From assembly GCA_021822485.1 (NCBI GenBank), contig JAKAQP010000016.1, forward strand, positions 1 to 32,295: a stretch of 32,295 nucleotides of DNA. Reading direction: 5' to 3'. A program made the translations under genes and the position numbers. Of this stretch, positions 1 to 8,197 are shown in pieces (within the stretch, counting starts at the first letter, position 1; every line of letters begins with the position of its first letter). The DNA is from a bacterium. GTDB taxonomy: Bacteria; SZUA-79; Acidulodesulfobacterales; Acidulodesulfobacteraceae. A model generated the notes under the pieces. That model was given only the letters and a program-made list of their open reading frames with translations, ran no database searches and was not told the DNA's origin.

Positions 1-1082
1 TTTCTCTCGGTATTATGCCTTATATAAGTTCCTCTATTATTTTTCAGATGCTTCCGATGGTGGTTCCGTCGCTTGACAGGCTCCAAAAAGAAGGCGAAGC
101 CGGAAGAAAAAAGTTCATGCAATACACCAGATACGGCACGGTTTTGCTTTCATTATTTCAGTCTATAGGCATAAGTTACGGAATTATGGCTATGAGAAGC
201 CCCGACGGTATGCGCGTAGTTATGCATCCCGGCATAAGTTTTCTTATTATATCGGTAATTTCGCTTACGGCTGGAACTGTTTTCGTTATGTGGATAGGCG
301 AAGAGATATCAGAACACGGCATAGGCAACGGTATATCCCTTATAATATTTGCAGGTATAGTAGCGGCTATTCCGGGCGCGTTTATGAATACGATAAAGTT
401 CGTTCAGACCGGAGAAATAAACATAATGCTCTTGATATTAATTGCCGCATTTATGATATTAGTTATAGGTTTTATAGTATTTGTAGAATCTGCGCAGAGA
501 AGAATTCCTATCCAGTACGCAAAAAAAATGGTCGGCAGAAAGTTATATTCAGGACAGACAAGTTATCTTCCTTTAAAAATAAATACCCCCGGAGTTATAC
601 CGCCTATATTTGCAATGTCGATACTTTTATTTCCGGCTACGATTGCTAATTTTATAAAAATTCCCGTTTTTGAAAAAATATCCGAGTATCTTAATCCTAA
701 CGGATTAATATATAATATATTTTTTGTAATTTTAATTTTTTTCTTCTGTTATTTTTATACGGCTATAACTTTTAAAGTCGACGACGTAGCAGACGATTTG
801 CGCAAATACGGCGGCAATATACCAGGCATTAAACCCGGAAAATCTACGGCGTCTTTTATAGACAAAATATTAAACAGAGTTACTTTTATCGGCGCAATAT
901 ACGTTTCGCTAATATGTCTTATACCGACAATATTAATTAATAAGTTCCACGTTCCGTTTTATTTCGGCGGCACGGGACTTTTAATCGTCGTAGTAGTGGC
1001 GATGGACACTATAGTGCAGATACAGTCGCATCTTTTATACAGAAATTACGACAGTTTATTAAAAAAAGCGTCAAAAAAATAA
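1..1082 (+). CDS. secY: Protein translocase subunit SecY, 5' end missing
   Basis: SecY is the multi-pass inner-membrane channel of the SecYEG translocon. The frame is already open at the left edge (codons from base 3 read SLGIMPYISSSI), which matches the TM2 region of SecY, so about 80 N-terminal residues lie outside the window; the ATG at 15 is internal, not the start. Visible family features are LGIMPYIS, the cytoplasmic segment LQKEGEAGRKK, many hydrophobic helices, the RRIPIQYAKK loop, a loop with DDLRKYGGNIPGIKPGK (the site that contacts SecA and the ribosome) and a normal C-terminus after the last helix. It is followed by adk after 30 bp, the usual end of the spc operon. Nothing is unusual apart from the cut by the window. 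Confidence 0.97.
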   Translation, partial: SLGIMPYISSSIIFQMLPMVVPSLDRLQKEGEAGRKKFMQYTRYGTVLLSLFQSIGISYGIMAMRSPDGMRVVMHPGISFLIISVISLTAGTVFVMWIGEEISEHGIGNGISLIIFAGIVAAIPGAFMNTIKFVQTGEINIMLLILIAAFMILVIGFIVFVESAQRRIPIQYAKKMVGRKLYSGQTSYLPLKINTPGVIPPIFAMSILLFPATIANFIKIPVFEKISEYLNPNGLIYNIFFVILIFFFCYFYTAITFKVDDVADDLRKYGGNIPGIKPGKSTASFIDKILNRVTFIGAIYVSLICLIPTILINKFHVPFYFGGTGLLIVVVVAMDTIVQIQSHLLYRNYDSLLKKASKK

Positions 1083-1112
1083 CTATAATATAAATATAAA
1101 AGGGGCAAAAAA

Positions 1113-1760
1113 ATGAAAAGCAAAATCTTTATTCTTATAGGACCTCCGGGAGCAGGAAAAGGTACCCAGGCTAAAAATATTGCAGTTACAAAAGATTTCG
1201 TACTTATATCTACGGGAGATCTATTAAGGGAAAACGTAGAAAAAAAGACTGAACTCGGACAAATAGCTAAATCTTATATGGATAAAGGAGAATTTGTTCC
1301 TATCGAATTAGTCGCTAAAATAATAAAGACCAACATTCAGCAGAATTTGAATAAAAAAGGTTTTTTGTTTGACGGATTTCCGAGGGACCTTTCTCAGAAC
1401 GTTCTGTTGGATGAAATGCTCAACGAGTTTAACCTTGAAGTCGATAAAGTAATTTATATAGACGTTAAAGACGAAGCGATTCTAGACAGATTAACGAACA
1501 GAAGAGTATGTCCAAAATGTAAAAAAGTTTATCATATGAAATACAATAAGCCTAAGAACGACGAAACTTGCGATGATTGCGGAATACCTTTAATAACGAG
1601 AGACGACGATAAGCCCGAAGTTATTAAAAACAGATTAGCTACTTATCATAAAGTAACGCATCCGCTTGTTGAACATTTTGATAAATTAGGCAAAGTAATA
1701 AGAGTAAACGGAGAGAAATCGCCGAAAGAGGTGGAAACCGAAATTCTTTCACTGATTTAA
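1113..1760 (+). CDS. adk: Adenylate kinase, zinc-LID type
   Basis: Cytosolic enzyme that converts ATP + AMP to 2 ADP. The P-loop GPPGAGKGT is at residues 10-18, the AMP-binding region STGDLLRE at about 33-40, and DGFPR at 87-91. The LID carries four cysteines, C133 and C136 then C153 and C156 (C-X2-C-X16-C-X2-C), the structural zinc site of the long bacterial form. At 215 residues it has the normal length. The ATG follows an AAAAGGGG stretch, a usable ribosome binding site. It lies between secY and map, as in many spc operons. Confidence 0.97.
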   Translation: MKSKIFILIGPPGAGKGTQAKNIAVTKDFVLISTGDLLRENVEKKTELGQIAKSYMDKGEFVPIELVAKIIKTNIQQNLNKKGFLFDGFPRDLSQNVLLDEMLNEFNLEVDKVIYIDVKDEAILDRLTNRRVCPKCKKVYHMKYNKPKNDETCDDCGIPLITRDDDKPEVIKNRLATYHKVTHPLVEHFDKLGKVIRVNGEKSPKEVETEILSLI

Positions 1761-1768
1761 CCATATAA

Positions 1769-2509
1769 ATGATCAGTTTAAAAAATAAAACAGATATAGA
1801 GGGTATAAAAAAATCAGGGCAAATAGTCAGAAAAGTATTAAATGTGCTGGCGGAAATAACTAGGCCGGGCATAAGAACTATAGAATACGATACAGTCGCC
1901 GAACAAATAGCATCGTCGCTAAATGCATCGCCGGCATTTAAAGGATACGGCGGATTTCCTTATTCCGTATGCGTATCCGTCAATGATGAAGTCGTACACG
2001 GCTTTCCGTCGCAGAGAAGACTTAAAGAAGGCGACATAGTCAGTTTGGATTACGGCATTTATTATAACGGATATTATGCGGATGCCGCTATTACAATACC
2101 GGTAGGAAAGATAAGCGATAACGCATCAAGGCTGATTGAAGTTACTAAAGAGGCTTTAAACATAGGCATATCTGAGGCGGTAATAGGCAATAAAATAAAC
2201 GATATATCAAAAGCAGTCGAAGAATATGCGGTTACGAATAAATTTTCGGTAGTCAGGGACTTCGTCGGACACGGAGTAGGTTTTAAGCTCCATGAAGATC
2301 CTCAGGTTCCGAACTATTATATCGAATCGAATGACGTTTTGATTAACGAAGGATTAGTTATTGCGATTGAACCGATGATTAACGAGTCTTCATATAAGGT
2401 TAAGATAAAGCAGAATAAATGGACGGTAATTACCAAAGACAAGAAACTGTCCGCTCATTTTGAGCATACCGTAGCAGTAACGAAAGAAGGACCTCAAATA
2501 CTTACATAA
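1769..2509 (+). CDS. map: Methionine aminopeptidase, type I
   Basis: Removes the initiator methionine from new proteins in the cytosol. The five metal ligands of the pita-bread fold are in register with the family: D94 (in LDYG), D105, H168 (in GHGVG), E201 (in IEPMI) and E232. H76 in VVHGFP is the conserved substrate-side histidine. Length is 246 residues, normal for the bacterial type I enzyme without an N-terminal extension. The start is 8 bp after the adk stop and has no clear Shine-Dalgarno sequence, so translation is probably coupled to adk. It is placed between adk and infA, the standard order. Confidence 0.96.
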   Translation: MISLKNKTDIEGIKKSGQIVRKVLNVLAEITRPGIRTIEYDTVAEQIASSLNASPAFKGYGGFPYSVCVSVNDEVVHGFPSQRRLKEGDIVSLDYGIYYNGYYADAAITIPVGKISDNASRLIEVTKEALNIGISEAVIGNKINDISKAVEEYAVTNKFSVVRDFVGHGVGFKLHEDPQVPNYYIESNDVLINEGLVIAIEPMINESSYKVKIKQNKWTVITKDKKLSAHFEHTVAVTKEGPQILT

Positions 2510-2516
2510 GGAATTT

Positions 2517-2738
2517 ATGTCGAATAAAGAAGATTTAATAGAAGTTGAAGGAACGGTAGTAGAGCCGCTACCCAATGCTATGTTTAGGGTGGAATTGGAG
2601 AACGGCTATAAAGTGCTGGCACACATATCGGGGAAAATGCGGATGCATTATATAAAGATATTAGCCGGTGATAAAGTTACGGTTCAGCTATCGCCGTACG
2701 ATTTAACGAGAGGCAGAATTATTTTTAGAGGAAAGTAA
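2517..2738 (+). CDS. infA: Translation initiation factor IF-1
   Basis: Small S1/OB-fold protein that binds the A site of the 30S subunit during initiation, with IF-2 and IF-3. The whole 73-residue sequence is collinear with the family: [20 protein letters not shown], then [14 protein letters not shown] and the C-terminal LTRGRIIFR. An AAGGAA ribosome binding site lies just before the ATG, 7 bp after the map stop. The position between map and rpmJ is the classical one. Confidence 0.97.
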   Translation: MSNKEDLIEVEGTVVEPLPNAMFRVELENGYKVLAHISGKMRMHYIKILAGDKVTVQLSPYDLTRGRIIFRGK

Positions 2739-2764
2739 TAAATAAATTAAAAAGGAGTTGACAA

Positions 2765-2878
2765 GTGAAAGTAAGGTCGTCGGTTAAAAAAATTTGCGAT
2801 AAATGCAAAGTTATTAAAAGAAAGGGCGTTATCAGAATAATATGCGAAAACCCAAAGCATAAGCAGCGCCAAGGTTAA
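2765..2878 (+). CDS. rpmJ: 50S ribosomal protein L36, zinc-binding (C+) form
   Basis: A 37-residue protein found by translating the gap between infA and rpsM. It starts at a GTG with AAGGAG seven bases upstream and begins [14 protein letters not shown]. The zinc ligands of the C+ form are all present: C11 and C14, then C27 and H32. It is very basic and ends HKQRQG before the TAA. L36 is the smallest large-subunit protein and binds 23S rRNA. Because the zinc-binding form is intact, this is not the zinc-independent paralogue. Position and sequence leave little doubt. Confidence 0.95.
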   Translation: MKVRSSVKKICDKCKVIKRKGVIRIICENPKHKQRQG

Positions 2879-2933
2879 TAACAAATTATAATATAAAAGA
2901 TTTAGATATAAAAAACGTGAGGAGTAAATAATT

Positions 2934-3308
2934 ATGGCAAGAATTTCAGGAATCGATTTACCGAAAAATAAAAGGATAGAAATTGCGCTTACTTATATTT
3001 ACGGAATAGGGCGCGCTTTATCCGTCAAAATTTTAAAAAAAGCCGGCATATCTTTTGATACTAAAGTTAAGGATTTATCGGATGCCCAGGTAAACGATAT
3101 CAGGCAGTCTATAGAAGGAGAACATAAGGTAGAAGGCGATTTAAGAAGAGAAGTGCAGATGAATATTAAGAGGCTTATAGATATCGGCTCATATAGAGGA
3201 TTAAGGCATAAAAAAGGTTTGCCGGTAAGAGGTCAAAGAACTAAAACTAACGCTAGGACAAGAAAAGGTCCGAGAAAATCGACTATAGCATCGGCTAAAG
3301 CAAAATAA
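2934..3308 (+). CDS. rpsM: 30S ribosomal protein S13
   Basis: Head protein of the small subunit, contacting 16S rRNA, the P-site tRNA and the large subunit. Family features are [20 protein letters not shown] at the N-terminus, YGIGRALS (helix-two-turn-helix start), and the basic C-terminal tail with [18 protein letters not shown]. Length is 124 residues, normal. A GAGGAG ribosome binding site precedes the ATG. It is the first gene of the alpha operon. Confidence 0.97.
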   Translation: MARISGIDLPKNKRIEIALTYIYGIGRALSVKILKKAGISFDTKVKDLSDAQVNDIRQSIEGEHKVEGDLRREVQMNIKRLIDIGSYRGLRHKKGLPVRGQRTKTNARTRKGPRKSTIASAKAK

Positions 3309-3343
3309 TTAATCCAAATAAAAATTAATAAAAAGAGGTATCG

Positions 3344-3739
3344 ATGGCTAATATAAAGAAAAACGCACCAAAAAAAAGAAAAGAGAAAAAGAATATTCAA
3401 AATGCTGTAGCCCATATAAAATCTACCTTTAATAATACTATAGTAAGTATTACCGATTTAAGCGGAAATGTCCTTGCATGGGCTAGTTCCGGAACGAGCG
3501 GGTTTAAAGGTTCAAGAAAAAGCACGCCTTATGCGGGACAGGTAGCAGCTGAACAAGCCGCTAAAAAAGTAGCCGATTACGGCGTATCGAATATTGAAGT
3601 TTATATTAAAGGCCCAGGCGGCGGCAGAGAATCTGCATTAAGGGCGCTTCAAAGCTCAGGATTTAATATTACTCTTATTAAAGACGTTACGCCTATACCT
3701 CACAACGGTTGCAGGCCTCCGAAAAGAAGAAGGGTTTAA
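3344..3739 (+). CDS. rpsK: 30S ribosomal protein S11
   Basis: Platform protein of the small subunit near the mRNA exit. Diagnostic segments are [49 protein letters not shown] and the C-terminal [13 protein letters not shown]. The lysine-rich N-terminal tail ([14 protein letters not shown]) is typical. Length is 131 residues. An AAGAGGT site lies before the ATG. The order rpsM-rpsK-rpsD-rpoA-rplQ is the standard alpha operon. Confidence 0.97.
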   Translation: MANIKKNAPKKRKEKKNIQNAVAHIKSTFNNTIVSITDLSGNVLAWASSGTSGFKGSRKSTPYAGQVAAEQAAKKVADYGVSNIEVYIKGPGGGRESALRALQSSGFNITLIKDVTPIPHNGCRPPKRRRV

Positions 3740-3795
3740 CTATTAAAATATAAAATATAAAAAAATAAAGTAATATTGAAATTAAGAGGTGAAAA

Positions 3796-4422
3796 TTGGC
3801 TAAATACAACGGACCTGTATGTAAATTATGCAGGAGGGAAGGCGGTAAGCTGTTTTTAAAAGGTGACAGATGTTTTTCCGATAAATGTTCATACGACAAA
3901 AGGGAATATGCGCCTGGCGAACATAAGGGCATAAGAAGAAAATTATCCGAATACGGCGAGCAGTTAAGAGAGAAACAGAAATTGAAAAGAACATACGGCC
4001 TTATGGAAAAACAGTTCAAGAAAACATATAAAACAGCCGAAAGAATGAATGGAATTACCGGCGAAAATCTTCTTTCATTATTGGAAAGAAGGCTTGATAA
4101 TGCCGTTTATACTATGGGATTTGCGGTTTCGAGAAAATCGGCGAGACTTTTGATTACTCACGGACATTTTTTAGTCAACGGGAAAAAGGTTAATATTCCG
4201 TCATATATATTAAAACCGAGCGAAAAGATATCCGTTTTGGAAAACAGCAAAAAATTAGAGGTTATAAAAAATTCAGTCGATTCGTCCGCGAGGAAAACGC
4301 GTCCGGAATACTATGAAGTAATTACCGAAGAATTTACCGGTAATTTAAAAAGCATTCCTTTAAGAGACGAAATTATATCTACGGCAAATGAAAAGCTTAT
4401 AGTAGAGTTATATTCTAAATAA
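3796..4422 (+). CDS. rpsD: 30S ribosomal protein S4, zinc-binding (C+) form
   Basis: Primary 16S rRNA-binding assembly protein; in Escherichia coli it is also the translational repressor of the alpha operon. The start is a TTG, chosen because AAGAGGTG lies just upstream and because the product then begins AKYNGPVCKLCRREG as expected. C9, C12, C26 and C31 form the C-X2-C-X13-C-X4-C zinc site of C+ S4. The S4 RNA-binding domain follows at about residues 97-160 (RRLDNAVYTMGFAVSR, LITHGHFLVNGK). Length is 208 residues. Autoregulation is known for the family and I saw no pseudoknot here that I could support. Confidence 0.96.
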   Translation: MAKYNGPVCKLCRREGGKLFLKGDRCFSDKCSYDKREYAPGEHKGIRRKLSEYGEQLREKQKLKRTYGLMEKQFKKTYKTAERMNGITGENLLSLLERRLDNAVYTMGFAVSRKSARLLITHGHFLVNGKKVNIPSYILKPSEKISVLENSKKLEVIKNSVDSSARKTRPEYYEVITEEFTGNLKSIPLRDEIISTANEKLIVELYSK

Positions 4423-4449
4423 GCTATAAATAAATTTTTTGGAGGAAAT

Positions 4450-5457
4450 ATGAAAAAAAATTGGCTTTCCCTTATTAAGCCAAAGAAAATAGAATTTGAC
4501 AAAGATACATATACTGACTATTACGGAAAAATTATTGTAGAACCGCTTGAAAGAGGTTTTGGTACAACCATCGGGAATTCGTTAAGAAGAATACTTTTAT
4601 CTTCTATAATCGGCTATAAAATTGTTGAAATTAGGATTGAAGGCATTTCCCATGAATTTTCATCCGTACCGGGTATTGTAGAAGACGTTACGGAAATTAT
4701 ATTAAATTTAAAAGATATAGATTTTAATATGGATTCGGAAGAGCCGGAAACTGTATATATAGACGCTGATAAAGAAGGCGAAGTGTTTGCTTCCGATATT
4801 AAAACACCGCACAATGTTCAGGTGGTAAACGGCGATAAAAAAATATTGACGATATCCCAAGGCGGTAATTTTAAAGCTCAAATGCTTGTTTCAGGCGGCA
4901 GAGGATATGTTCCGAGCGAATTAAATTCACGCGAAGACGCTCCTATAGGAACAATTTCATTAGATGTATCTTTCTCCCCCGTTAAAAAGGTTACTATGGA
5001 TGTTTCTTATGCCAGGGTAGGTGGAATTACAGATTATGATAAACTTATAATGGAAATATTTACAAACGGTTATATTACACCTGAAGATGCGCTTAGGTCT
5101 GCCGCAATGATTTTGCAGGACCAAATTTCAGTTTTTTCTTTATTCGGCGAACTAGATCAGCCTCAGGAAAGAAAAATACTGCCGGAGTCCGAAAAGATAA
5201 ACGAGAGCAATTTAAACGAAAATTTATTGAAATCAGTCGAAGAAATGGAACTGTCGGTAAGGTCGGCAAACTGCCTTAAAAACGCTAATATAAAAACTAT
5301 AGGCGAACTTGTGCAAAAAACTGAAGGCGAAATGCTCAGGACAAAAAATTTCGGAAGAAAATCTCTTAACGAAATCAAAGAAGTTTTATCCACCATGGGT
5401 TTAGGTTTTGGCATGAAGATAGATATTCCGGCAAATATTGCAAAGAAAGATAAATAA
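4450..5457 (+). CDS. rpoA: RNA polymerase subunit alpha
   Basis: Assembles the core polymerase through its N-terminal domain and contacts UP-element DNA and activators through its C-terminal domain. The NTD dimer motif LERGFGTTIGNSLRRILLSS is at about residues 34-53. The CTD at about 260-320 contains LSVRSANCLKNANIKTIGEL with the DNA-binding arginine, and NFGRKSLNEIKEVL. Length is 335 residues, close to the usual 310-340. TTTTGGAGGA precedes the ATG. The complete CTD is consistent with the AT-rich upstream tracts seen at some promoters in this window. Confidence 0.97.
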   Translation: MKKNWLSLIKPKKIEFDKDTYTDYYGKIIVEPLERGFGTTIGNSLRRILLSSIIGYKIVEIRIEGISHEFSSVPGIVEDVTEIILNLKDIDFNMDSEEPETVYIDADKEGEVFASDIKTPHNVQVVNGDKKILTISQGGNFKAQMLVSGGRGYVPSELNSREDAPIGTISLDVSFSPVKKVTMDVSYARVGGITDYDKLIMEIFTNGYITPEDALRSAAMILQDQISVFSLFGELDQPQERKILPESEKINESNLNENLLKSVEEMELSVRSANCLKNANIKTIGELVQKTEGEMLRTKNFGRKSLNEIKEVLSTMGLGFGMKIDIPANIAKKDK

Positions 5458-5493
5458 TTATAAAATATATAAAAAATATATATAGAGGTTAAA

Positions 5494-5865
5494 ATGCGTC
5501 ACGGAAAAATAAAAACAAGATTGAACAGGACTTCTTCGCACAGAGCGGCTCTTTTAAGAAATATGGCTTCTTCTCTTATTGAATATGAGAGAATAGAAAC
5601 CACCCTGCCTAAAGCTAAAGTATTAAGAAGCTATGTAGAAAGGCTTATTACTTTGGGAAAATCCGATAACGTCGCTAGGCGCAGACTAGCTTTTGCAAGA
5701 TTAAGAAGCAAAAAAGCGACTACCAAACTTTTTAAAGACCTCGGACCTAGATTTATCGACAGGCCAGGAGGATACGTCAGAATAATAAAAACCGGTTACA
5801 GAGCCGGTGATGCAAGTCCTCTCGGCATAATAGAGTTTATTTCAAAAGACGATAAACAGCCGTAA
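5494..5865 (+). CDS. rplQ: 50S ribosomal protein L17
   Basis: Large-subunit protein near the tunnel exit. Family features are [24 protein letters not shown], a [10 protein letters not shown] segment, and the C-terminal [27 protein letters not shown]. Length is 123 residues. The ribosome binding site AGAGGT precedes the ATG. It closes the alpha operon. I did not find a convincing GC-rich terminator behind it. Confidence 0.97.
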   Translation: MRHGKIKTRLNRTSSHRAALLRNMASSLIEYERIETTLPKAKVLRSYVERLITLGKSDNVARRRLAFARLRSKKATTKLFKDLGPRFIDRPGGYVRIIKTGYRAGDASPLGIIEFISKDDKQP

Positions 5866-5867
5866 TC

Positions 5868-5939
5868 CTTTAAAATTCAATATCGGAGTAAAATAATATC
5901 GAAAGGTTTATTTTGTTTTGCGGAAGAATAATTTTAAAG
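5868..5939. repeat. 10-bp perfect inverted repeat upstream of trpE
   Basis: CTTTAAAATT at 5868-5877 is matched by its exact reverse complement AATTTTAAAG at 5930-5939, 52 bases apart. The right arm covers the -35 position of the predicted trpE promoter. It is A/T-rich with no following T-run, so it is not a typical terminator. The heptamer AATATCG also occurs twice between the arms (5879-5885 and 5895-5901). A regulatory role is conjecture, and chance is plausible in DNA this AT-rich. Confidence 0.4.
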
Positions 5940-5949
5940 AATTAAAATA

Positions 5950-5965
5950 TGCTATAATAATCATA
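5950..5965 (+). promoter_or_regulatory. Extended -10 promoter of trpE
   Basis: TGC followed by TATAAT (5950-5958) is a perfect extended -10 element for the housekeeping sigma factor; the -35 region is weak. Transcription should start near 5965, only about 3 bases before the trpE ATG at 5968, and there is no Shine-Dalgarno sequence. A leaderless trpE mRNA is therefore predicted. I see no leader peptide with tandem Trp codons and no attenuator. Confidence 0.6.
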
Positions 5966-5967
5966 TT

Positions 5968-7503
5968 ATGTCTATAAAGCCGGTATTAAGTTACGACGAT
6001 ATTTTAAGAACTCCCGAATCATACAATGTAATTCCGATTATAAAAGAAATAAGCGGCGATATGGATACTCCGGTATCTATATTTTCGGCATTTAAAAATG
6101 AAAGATATTCTTTTTTATTTGAAAGCACGGAAGGTGTAGGCAGGTGGGGAAGATATTCCTTTATTTGCCTCAATCCTGCGCTCACCGTCCTTTTATATAA
6201 AGGAGTGCTGAGCACGGCTAATTTAACCGGCTTAGACTTAAACATTCTTGAAAATATAAAGTTAGACGATATAAAGCAGGATATTTTCTCTTACGTAAAA
6301 ACAATCCTTTTAAAATTAGATATTTATAAAAATAATCTCATAGACGGTTTTATAGGCGGATTATTCGGTTATTTAGGATATGAAATAAGCGGGCTTATCG
6401 AGAAACTTCCTCCGGATAAAAAAGACGTTACCGATGTTTACGACCTGTTTTTTATGCTGCCGCGGGACGTAATTGTTTATGACGGATTAGAGCAGTCTAT
6501 TAAAATAATATCGTTTATTTTTAAAGACTCCAAAGATAGAGAATCTCTTAAAAAAGAATACGAATCCGCCCTTTTGAGATTAAATTCTTTGTCCGATAAA
6601 ATACAAAAAAGAGATACCGGACAAAACGAATCGAGCGGAAATGAAAAATTAAATTTTGAAATTATAGACGAAATAGAGTATGAACAATTTAAAAATAAAG
6701 TTTTAGCGGCAAAAGAGTATATACTTCGCGGAGACATATTTCAGGTACAAATTTCAAGAAGAAAGAAAATAATAAATCCTCCTTCACCTTTTCTTTTTTA
6801 TAGGGCGCTCAGGCTTGTTAATCCCTCGCCTTATATGTTTTACCTTAAAATAGACGATTTCGTTATTACCGGATCTTCACCCGAAAATTTAGTTAAATTG
6901 GACGGAGAAGTAATAGAGACGCGGCCTATAGCCGGCACTATAAAAAGAGGCGAAAACAGGGAAGAAGACGAATATTTTGCCGAAAAACTGCTTGACGATC
7001 CTAAAGAAAGAGCAGAGCATATAATGCTCGTAGATTTAAGCCGAAACGATATAGGCAGGGTTTCGGAAAAAGGTTCGGTAAAAATAGGCAATCTTATGTA
7101 TATAGAAAAGTATTCCCATGTTCAACATATAGTAACTAGCGTAGTTTCAAAGATTAAAAAAGGCTTGGATGCATTTGACCTTATAAAAGCGGCTTATCCT
7201 GCCGGAACTCTTACGGGAGCTCCTAAGGTAAGGGCAATGGAAATAATAAACGAATTAGAAGAGTCGAAAAGAGGAATTTACGGCGGCGGTATAGGTTATT
7301 TCGGTTTTTTAGAAGAAGGCTTGTGCGACAGGATGGAATTCTGTATAACTATAAGAACAGCACTCTTTAAAAAAGATGCCGCATACATACAGGCAGCAGG
7401 CGGTATAGTTTACGATTCCACTCCTGAAAACGAGTTTGCCGAAACAGAAAACAAATTAAGGCATTTAATAACTGCGTTAAAGATGGTTGAAAGGTTTAGC
7501 TGA
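5968..7503 (+). CDS. trpE: Anthranilate synthase component I
   Basis: Catalyses chorismate + ammonia (from TrpG) to anthranilate, the committed step of tryptophan synthesis. The chorismate-binding domain fills the C-terminal half, with RPIAGTIKRGENREEDEYFA, ELLDDPKERAEH-type and LVDLSRNDIGRV segments, PAGTLTGAPKVRAMEII and the final QAAGGIVYDSTPENEFAET. The N-terminal regulatory motif of feedback-sensitive enzymes, LLES-X10-S, is present as LFES-X10-S (FLFESTEGVGRWGRYS), so inhibition by tryptophan is expected. Length is 511 residues, normal. It is separated from trpG by 106 bp, unlike the tight spacing in the rest of the pathway. Confusion with PabB is possible in this family, but the complete trp set next to it decides the call. 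Confidence 0.96.
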   Translation: MSIKPVLSYDDILRTPESYNVIPIIKEISGDMDTPVSIFSAFKNERYSFLFESTEGVGRWGRYSFICLNPALTVLLYKGVLSTANLTGLDLNILENIKLDDIKQDIFSYVKTILLKLDIYKNNLIDGFIGGLFGYLGYEISGLIEKLPPDKKDVTDVYDLFFMLPRDVIVYDGLEQSIKIISFIFKDSKDRESLKKEYESALLRLNSLSDKIQKRDTGQNESSGNEKLNFEIIDEIEYEQFKNKVLAAKEYILRGDIFQVQISRRKKIINPPSPFLFYRALRLVNPSPYMFYLKIDDFVITGSSPENLVKLDGEVIETRPIAGTIKRGENREEDEYFAEKLLDDPKERAEHIMLVDLSRNDIGRVSEKGSVKIGNLMYIEKYSHVQHIVTSVVSKIKKGLDAFDLIKAAYPAGTLTGAPKVRAMEIINELEESKRGIYGGGIGYFGFLEEGLCDRMEFCITIRTALFKKDAAYIQAAGGIVYDSTPENEFAETENKLRHLITALKMVERFS

Positions 7504-7574
7504 ATTAATAAATGCAATATGAAATTACGGACGCGTGAAAGATAGCGCCTGCTATAAAAACGGTAAGCAATACT

Positions 7575-7603
7575 TTGACAACGACATTATTTCGATATAA
7601 TAT
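7575..7603 (+). promoter_or_regulatory. Internal promoter before trpG
   Basis: A perfect TTGACA (7575-7580) is followed after 15 bp by TATAAT (7596-7601), or after 17 bp by TAATAT (7598-7603). The trpG ATG is at 7610, so transcription from either would begin at or within a few bases of the start codon. No Shine-Dalgarno sequence is visible. This would let trpGDCFBA and the genes behind be transcribed without trpE. Confidence 0.55.
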
Positions 7604-7609
7604 ATTAAA

Positions 7610-8176
7610 ATGATACTAATAATAGATAATTACGATTCTTTTACGTACAATATAGTGCAGTATATAGGTGAACTAAACTACGATACCGTTGTATACAGGA
7701 ACGACGCTATAGACGTTTCCGATATCGCAAAGATGAAGCCGGAAAAAATAGTTATTTCTCCCGGGCCTAAATCTCCGCAATATGCCGGCATTACAGTCGA
7801 TGTTATTAAAAACTTCTATAAAGAAATACCGATACTAGGGATATGTCTAGGCCATCAAGCCATAGGATACGCATTCGGCAGCGAAATAATACGCGCCAAA
7901 AACATAATGCACGGAAAAGTTTCCGCCATTAAACACGATTCTTCGATAATATACGGCGGAATACCCAGCCCTTTTGAAGCAACGAGGTATCATTCGCTTG
8001 TAATTAATAAAGAAAAAGTGCCTGAGGCCATAAAGATTACCGCCGTAAGTTTAGACGATAACGAAATCATGGGGATAGAGGTAAAAGGCTATAAAGTATT
8101 TGGAGTTCAATTTCATCCCGAATCTATTCTCACTTCTCACGGCAAACAATTAATAAATAATTTTTTATCTGTTTAA
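7610..8176 (+). CDS. trpG: Anthranilate synthase component II (glutamine amidotransferase)
   Basis: Supplies ammonia from glutamine to TrpE. The class I amidotransferase triad is intact: C79 in LGICLGHQAIG, H169 and E171 in VQFHPES. The N-terminus MILIIDNYDSFTYN and the segment VISPGPKSP are typical. Length is 188 residues, the stand-alone form, not fused to TrpD. The same subunit may also serve PabB in folate synthesis in organisms that lack PabA; nothing in the window tests this. Its stop is 21 bp before trpD. Confidence 0.96.
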   Translation: MILIIDNYDSFTYNIVQYIGELNYDTVVYRNDAIDVSDIAKMKPEKIVISPGPKSPQYAGITVDVIKNFYKEIPILGICLGHQAIGYAFGSEIIRAKNIMHGKVSAIKHDSSIIYGGIPSPFEATRYHSLVINKEKVPEAIKITAVSLDDNEIMGIEVKGYKVFGVQFHPESILTSHGKQLINNFLSV

Positions 8177-8197
8177 AAAAATAATCTATTACGATTT

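Noticed and set aside
15-15. ATG at 15 as start of secY
   Set aside because: The upstream in-frame codons read SLGI, part of the conserved LGIMPYIS helix; the gene is cut by the window edge.
1084-1089. TATAAT between secY and adk as a promoter
   Set aside because: No -35 element at a proper distance; such hexamers are frequent in DNA this AT-rich.
2615-2640. TGGCAC as a sigma54 -24 element
   Set aside because: It lies inside infA and lacks a TTGC element at the right distance.
5866-5967. Trp leader peptide or attenuator upstream of trpE
   Set aside because: No short frame with tandem Trp codons; the predicted start site lies only about 3 bases before trpE.
7541-7556. Hairpin GATAGC-GCCT-GCTATA between trpE and trpG as terminator or attenuator
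   Set aside because: Only five base pairs, followed by A rather than T, and no leader peptide.
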